Source: Bacteroidales bacterium UBA4333 (lineage in GTDB: Bacteria; Bacteroidota; Bacteroidia; Bacteroidales; Paludibacteraceae). Taken from it: a stretch of DNA of 64,000 nucleotides. Numbering within the stretch: the stretch's first letter is position 1; each line of letters begins with the position of its first letter. Shown here one piece after another: positions 60,397 through 64,000 of the stretch. The stretch lies in contig DGTP01000006.1 in the NCBI GenBank assembly GCA_002394335.1, forward strand, positions 1 through 64,000. Reading direction: 5' to 3'. The position numbers were made by a program, and so were the translations under genes. The notes under the pieces are model-generated. The model saw only the letters and a list, made by a program, of their open reading frames with translations, did no database searches and was not told the origin of the DNA.

Positions 60397-63300
60397 ATGA
60401 GAAAAACATTCTTATATACCTTTGGCATCTTTTTAGCAATGCTCGCTTCGGCTCCGGCACGGGGCGAAGTCTATCGTGATACCACGCGCCTGGACTCCGG
60501 CGTCTGTGCATCCCAAATGCCCGCAGAATGGAGGGGAAAGAAATACTATGCCCCCGACACCTATTACGCCGAGCAACTGGTGCGCATCGACACCACTTAT
60601 ATCTACGAAGATGACCTCATCACCGAACTGATCGACTCCGTTTATCAGGTCTATCAGCTCAACCTGGTAGTCTATCCCGAGTATCTGTACAACCGTATCG
60701 TCGATGTCTGCGAGGGCGACTCCATCGTCTTCCGCGGCAGGTCGTTCACCGGACCCGGCGATTTCTATGACACCGTCCCGTCCGTCAACGGATGCGACTC
60801 GGTGGAGCATATCTTCGTCCGCTACCATATGCCCTTCGAGGGATTTGAGGAGCACTATCTGGATGCTTCGGGTAAGTTTGTCTGGGCTCGGAACAACAAG
60901 ACCTACACCAAGCCCGGCACCTATGATTTCCAGACACAGACCGTCTATGGATGCGACTCGGTCTGGCATCTGCATCTGAAAGAACTGCCGTCCTATCTCT
61001 TCAAAGAACAGGCTACCTACTGCCTCTCCAAAACCGATCTGGCATTCACCTGGCGAGGACAGACTATCACCGAGTCCGGCACCTATTATGACCGCTATTC
61101 ATCCGTGGACGGCAGAGACAGTGTCTATCAGCTGGACATCATCGTCTATCCCTACTACGACTACAGCCGTACACTCACTATCTGCGACGGCGGAAGCGTT
61201 ACCTTCGGCGGCAAAACCTACACCCAAGGCGGTGTTTATACCGACAGTCTTCTATCTGTCGGCGGATGCGACTCGGTCATCACCACCATCGTCAATGTCG
61301 AGCGCAGTTTCCACCACTACGACACCGTTTATATCACCAACCAGGAGTCCCTCTCCTGGCATGGACAGACAATCACCCAGGGCGGTAATTTCTTCGACTA
61401 CAACACCTCGGCCGTCAGTGGCTGCGACTCCGTGTACCAGCTCACTGTCTATCTCTCCTACGTGTATATCTACACCAAGGATACGGCTATCTGCCAGACC
61501 GAGACACCTTATATCTGGCGCGGCAAGGAGTGTGACCAACTGGGCACACACACCTACGAAGACCGCTACACTACCCTCACCGGGCAGGACTCGATCTACC
61601 GCCTCACACTGACGGTCTATCCCGCTTACCGCTTCGACCATGCTATCATCCTCTGCCCGGGCGAGACACAGGAGTTCCGCGGCAAGAAGTATGTCCATCC
61701 CGGAGACTACTATGACACCCTCCGAACCATCCACGGATGCGACTCCATATGCCATATACACGTCATCCGCAAAGAGGCGTACTATAACGAAGAACATATA
61801 TCCCTCAACGACGGACAGTCCTTCTACTGGCCCAAGAACGGCGAGACCTACACCGAGGTCGGCACATACGAGATCCACGAGAAGACCGCCGAGGGTTGCG
61901 ACTCGACCATGATACTCTTCATCACCCGCAACCCCAAGTATTTCTTCCCGGAGACACGCGAGGTCTGCCAACCCGACACACTCCCCTATTTCGTTTGGCG
62001 AGGAAGGGAGATCAACGAGTCCGGAGTCTATTGGGACTCTCTGCAGACCAAAGCCGGACAAGACTCCGTCTATAAACTCAACCTCACCATCCATCCGCGA
62101 TATATATCCTATGAGGACAAGGATGTCTGCGAGTCGGAGAACTTCACCTGGAGAGGACAGACCATCACCCGGACAGGCACCTACTACGACACCCTCCGCA
62201 CCGTTCACGGATGCGACTCCGTGATTGTTCTTAGGGTCAATATGTACCAGTTTGAGACCATACAATATGACACCATCTGCGATGGTGACACTATCTACTG
62301 GGAGGGACAGACCATCACCGAAGAGGGCGTCTATAAACAGCGCTATCCACGTGCCGAAGGATGCGACTCCGTGCTCACACTCAATGTCACCATGTTCTAC
62401 CCCTTCACCCGCAACTACTCCGACACTATCTGCGAGACCAAACTCCTGGCTGGCGAACCCTATCTCTGGGGACCCAACCAACGGCAACTGTGGGCACACT
62501 GGGACGATCAGACGGCACAATACGAAGACTCCATCTACTGGAACTGTGACAGTACCCGCTTCTTCCACCTCCATGTCCTGCGCGAGCGCGTACATATTGA
62601 TACTCTCACCCTCTGCCAAGGCGACTCGGTGGAGATCATCCTCCACGACGGCAAGCACCGCTGGCTCTCACAACCGGGAATGTATTATGACACCATACCA
62701 CAGTTCGGCAAGACAGACACCTACGCCTGCGACAGTGTCTCTGGCAAACTGGTCATCGTCCACGCCACCAGTTGCGACACTATCACACGCCATATCCTCG
62801 ACAAAACCCTGCCATTCCATTGGGCGAACTACGACATATCCCTCTCCGGATACTATGCCGACACACTCAGCAAGGCAAACACCGGGTGCGACTCCATCGT
62901 CGTCCTCCACGCCATCGTGGATACCAGCTATCTCTATGTCGATTCGGTCACCATCTGTGCACCACACTACCATGGAGACAACAACCCCCTCAACACCCCT
63001 TACCTCTGGCAGGGACACAAACAGAACGGCAAAGACCGGTACGAGATCTACTATGCCGGCACCTACTGGGACAGTCTAAAGACCGTCAACACCAAAGTGG
63101 ACAGCGTTTATTGCCTCATCGTCAAAACCCTGCCTACCTATCACGAGAAACGTATCTACGACCTCTGCGAAGGAGACTCGATACAGTTCGCCAACCGATG
63201 GATACGCGAGCCGGGCGTCTATTACGATACACTCCATACCATCAACGGATGCGACTCGGTCATGCAACTAACCGTCAACCTCCTCCAACGGTACCGTATC

Positions 63301-64000
63301 GCCCTCACCCGGGACATATCCGACCGGGAGACCTACCGATGGGTACTCAATGACATTAACGGTACCAGAGAACATCTCCTCTCTATTCCCGGAACCTATA
63401 CCGATACCCTCCGGACAGTACGCGGATGCGACTCCGTCGTCGTCCTGACACTCAATATCCATCCTACCTACCGGTTTGAGGAGAACCAAGTCATCTGCCA
63501 ATCCGAGACTCCGTTCCTATGGCACGGACACCAGTATTGGACATCGGGCGACTATCAGGACAGTCTGCGCACCACCATGGGCTACGACTCCGTCTTTACC
63601 CTCCACCTGCAGATATATGACACTTTCTATGTGGATCGCTATGTCTCCATCTGCCGGGGCGAGAGCTTCAAGTATAACGGCAAGAACTACACCCACGGTG
63701 GTCTGTATCTCGACACCCTCCGTTCCCAACACGGATGCGACTCCGTCGTCGTCCTGCATGTACAGGAACTGCCGGACTACTTCTTCTCCGATACCGTAGC
63801 GGTGGCTAACCGGCAGCCTTACACCTGGCGTGGCAGGACATTCACCCACTCCGGTGTCTATCGCGACGAACTGCAGACCAAACTCAACGGATGCGACTCG
63901 GTCTATCAGCTGGTGCTCACTATCTATGACAAGGAGGTCCTGCGCGACACCACCATCCGCGTCTGCGAACGGGACCTGCCCGTCCGCTGGCGCAACCGAT
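60397..64000 (+). CDS. Giant GCDSV-repeat surface protein (5' part)
   Basis: An ATG at 60397 opens a frame with no stop through the right edge: at least 1,201 codons. MRKTFLYTFGIFLAMLASAPARG is the signal peptide. The rest is about 21 repeats of 50-54 residues, each reading roughly xxC-(E/D)GDS-x-FxG...G-Y-x-DTL-x-T...GCDSV-x-x-L-x-V. Cysteine positions follow a three-repeat rule (see findings). The 3' end lies outside the window; a C-terminal sorting domain would be expected there. Function is unknown; adhesion is a reasonable guess. The 5' end is 8 bp after the barrel gene, which suggests coupled expression. Confidence 0.9.
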   Translation, partial: MRKTFLYTFGIFLAMLASAPARGEVYRDTTRLDSGVCASQMPAEWRGKKYYAPDTYYAEQLVRIDTTYIYEDDLITELIDSVYQVYQLNLVVYPEYLYNRIVDVCEGDSIVFRGRSFTGPGDFYDTVPSVNGCDSVEHIFVRYHMPFEGFEEHYLDASGKFVWARNNKTYTKPGTYDFQTQTVYGCDSVWHLHLKELPSYLFKEQATYCLSKTDLAFTWRGQTITESGTYYDRYSSVDGRDSVYQLDIIVYPYYDYSRTLTICDGGSVTFGGKTYTQGGVYTDSLLSVGGCDSVITTIVNVERSFHHYDTVYITNQESLSWHGQTITQGGNFFDYNTSAVSGCDSVYQLTVYLSYVYIYTKDTAICQTETPYIWRGKECDQLGTHTYEDRYTTLTGQDSIYRLTLTVYPAYRFDHAIILCPGETQEFRGKKYVHPGDYYDTLRTIHGCDSICHIHVIRKEAYYNEEHISLNDGQSFYWPKNGETYTEVGTYEIHEKTAEGCDSTMILFITRNPKYFFPETREVCQPDTLPYFVWRGREINESGVYWDSLQTKAGQDSVYKLNLTIHPRYISYEDKDVCESENFTWRGQTITRTGTYYDTLRTVHGCDSVIVLRVNMYQFETIQYDTICDGDTIYWEGQTITEEGVYKQRYPRAEGCDSVLTLNVTMFYPFTRNYSDTICETKLLAGEPYLWGPNQRQLWAHWDDQTAQYEDSIYWNCDSTRFFHLHVLRERVHIDTLTLCQGDSVEIILHDGKHRWLSQPGMYYDTIPQFGKTDTYACDSVSGKLVIVHATSCDTITRHILDKTLPFHWANYDISLSGYYADTLSKANTGCDSIVVLHAIVDTSYLYVDSVTICAPHYHGDNNPLNTPYLWQGHKQNGKDRYEIYYAGTYWDSLKTVNTKVDSVYCLIVKTLPTYHEKRIYDLCEGDSIQFANRWIREPGVYYDTLHTINGCDSVMQLTVNLLQRYRIALTRDISDRETYRWVLNDINGTREHLLSIPGTYTDTLRTVRGCDSVVVLTLNIHPTYRFEENQVICQSETPFLWHGHQYWTSGDYQDSLRTTMGYDSVFTLHLQIYDTFYVDRYVSICRGESFKYNGKNYTHGGLYLDTLRSQHGCDSVVVLHVQELPDYFFSDTVAVANRQPYTWRGRTFTHSGVYRDELQTKLNGCDSVYQLVLTIYDKEVLRDTTIRVCERDLPVRWRNR

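Noticed and set aside
61252..62658. 468-codon minus-strand frame inside the giant gene
   Set aside because: It is the complement of the repeated GGATGCGACTC codons. The plus frame from 60397 is open to the edge with a signal peptide and regular repeats.
1..64000. Insertion sequences, prophage, integrases or toxin-antitoxin pairs
   Set aside because: No transposase, integrase, phage structural or toxin motif was found in either strand's credible genes.

Overview
The window comes from a member of the Bacteroidota, most likely an anaerobic gut-type Bacteroidales that may have a type IX secretion system (T9SS). The evidence is the promoter grammar (TTTG, about 20 bp, TAnnTTTG, found upstream of many genes), a SusC/SusD pair, and families typical of the phylum: Rpb6-type omega, DUF3276, DUF4494, DUF4105, long NusB, GH97, GlsA/GlsB and T9SS-like C-terminal tails. 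The left edge falls inside the 5' end of a 16S rRNA gene on the minus strand, so it is probably an assembly break at an rRNA operon. I see no insertion sequence, phage, integrase or CRISPR locus. Genus and species cannot be called from this sequence alone.

Layout. 0-1.3 kb: 16S promoter region and a BspA-like leucine-rich-repeat protein. 1.3-12.6 kb (+): mnmE-yicC-gmk-nadD, a small HTH-like protein, two tandem paralogous outer-membrane barrels with apbE, a GH97 lipoprotein, and the Bacteroidota bamD-rpb6-coaBC cluster. A DUF3276 (PUR-like) gene lies on the minus strand. 13.1-21 kb (+): nusB-yajC-ybbR, a DegT-type aminotransferase, rpoN, a PAP2-like membrane protein, a DUF4105 protein and an alkaline-phosphatase-like protein that seems to lack one metal site. 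21-26.6 kb (+): DUF4494, the glycine-lipid acyltransferase pair, a PLP-homeostasis protein fused to a HAD phosphatase, and htpG. 26.6-45.9 kb (-): GH28 plus DUF4861 (pectin), truA, a flippase, three tandem FKBPs, ribE, a second flippase, rsmI, an EEPV-repeat coiled-coil protein, a POT transporter, ilvE, wbqC, lepB, dapB and a CE8 pectinesterase. 45.9-46.5 kb: a gene-free stretch with three short tandem-repeat arrays. 46.5-50 kb (+): MIP18-family protein, lpxH, mazG and an M16 peptidase, with tRNA-Leu(UAG) on the minus strand. 50-64 kb (+): SusC, SusD, a Big2 lipoprotein, then an M6 metalloprotease, a beta-barrel and the first 1,201 codons of a giant Cys-patterned repeat protein that runs off the right edge.

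How the genes fit together. The carbohydrate genes (GH97, GH28, DUF4861, CE8, SusCD) point to use of starch-like glycans and pectin. The housekeeping clusters cover envelope assembly (BamD, YajC, LepB, LpxH, flippases, FKBPs) and tRNA/rRNA modification (MnmE, TruA, RsmI).

Two things stand out. First, the giant protein has a regular three-repeat superunit of about 158 residues whose cysteines are lost in compensating pairs, with constant spacings of 28 and 23 residues. Second, a 16-bp repeat family (TACAGC-NNN-GCGGTC) forms arrays in the 46-kb spacer, one of them in the predicted 5' UTR of the pectinesterase, and also occurs in frame inside the M16 peptidase gene 3 kb away. Other short in-frame tandem duplications sit inside mazG, wbqC, lepB and the GH97 gene.
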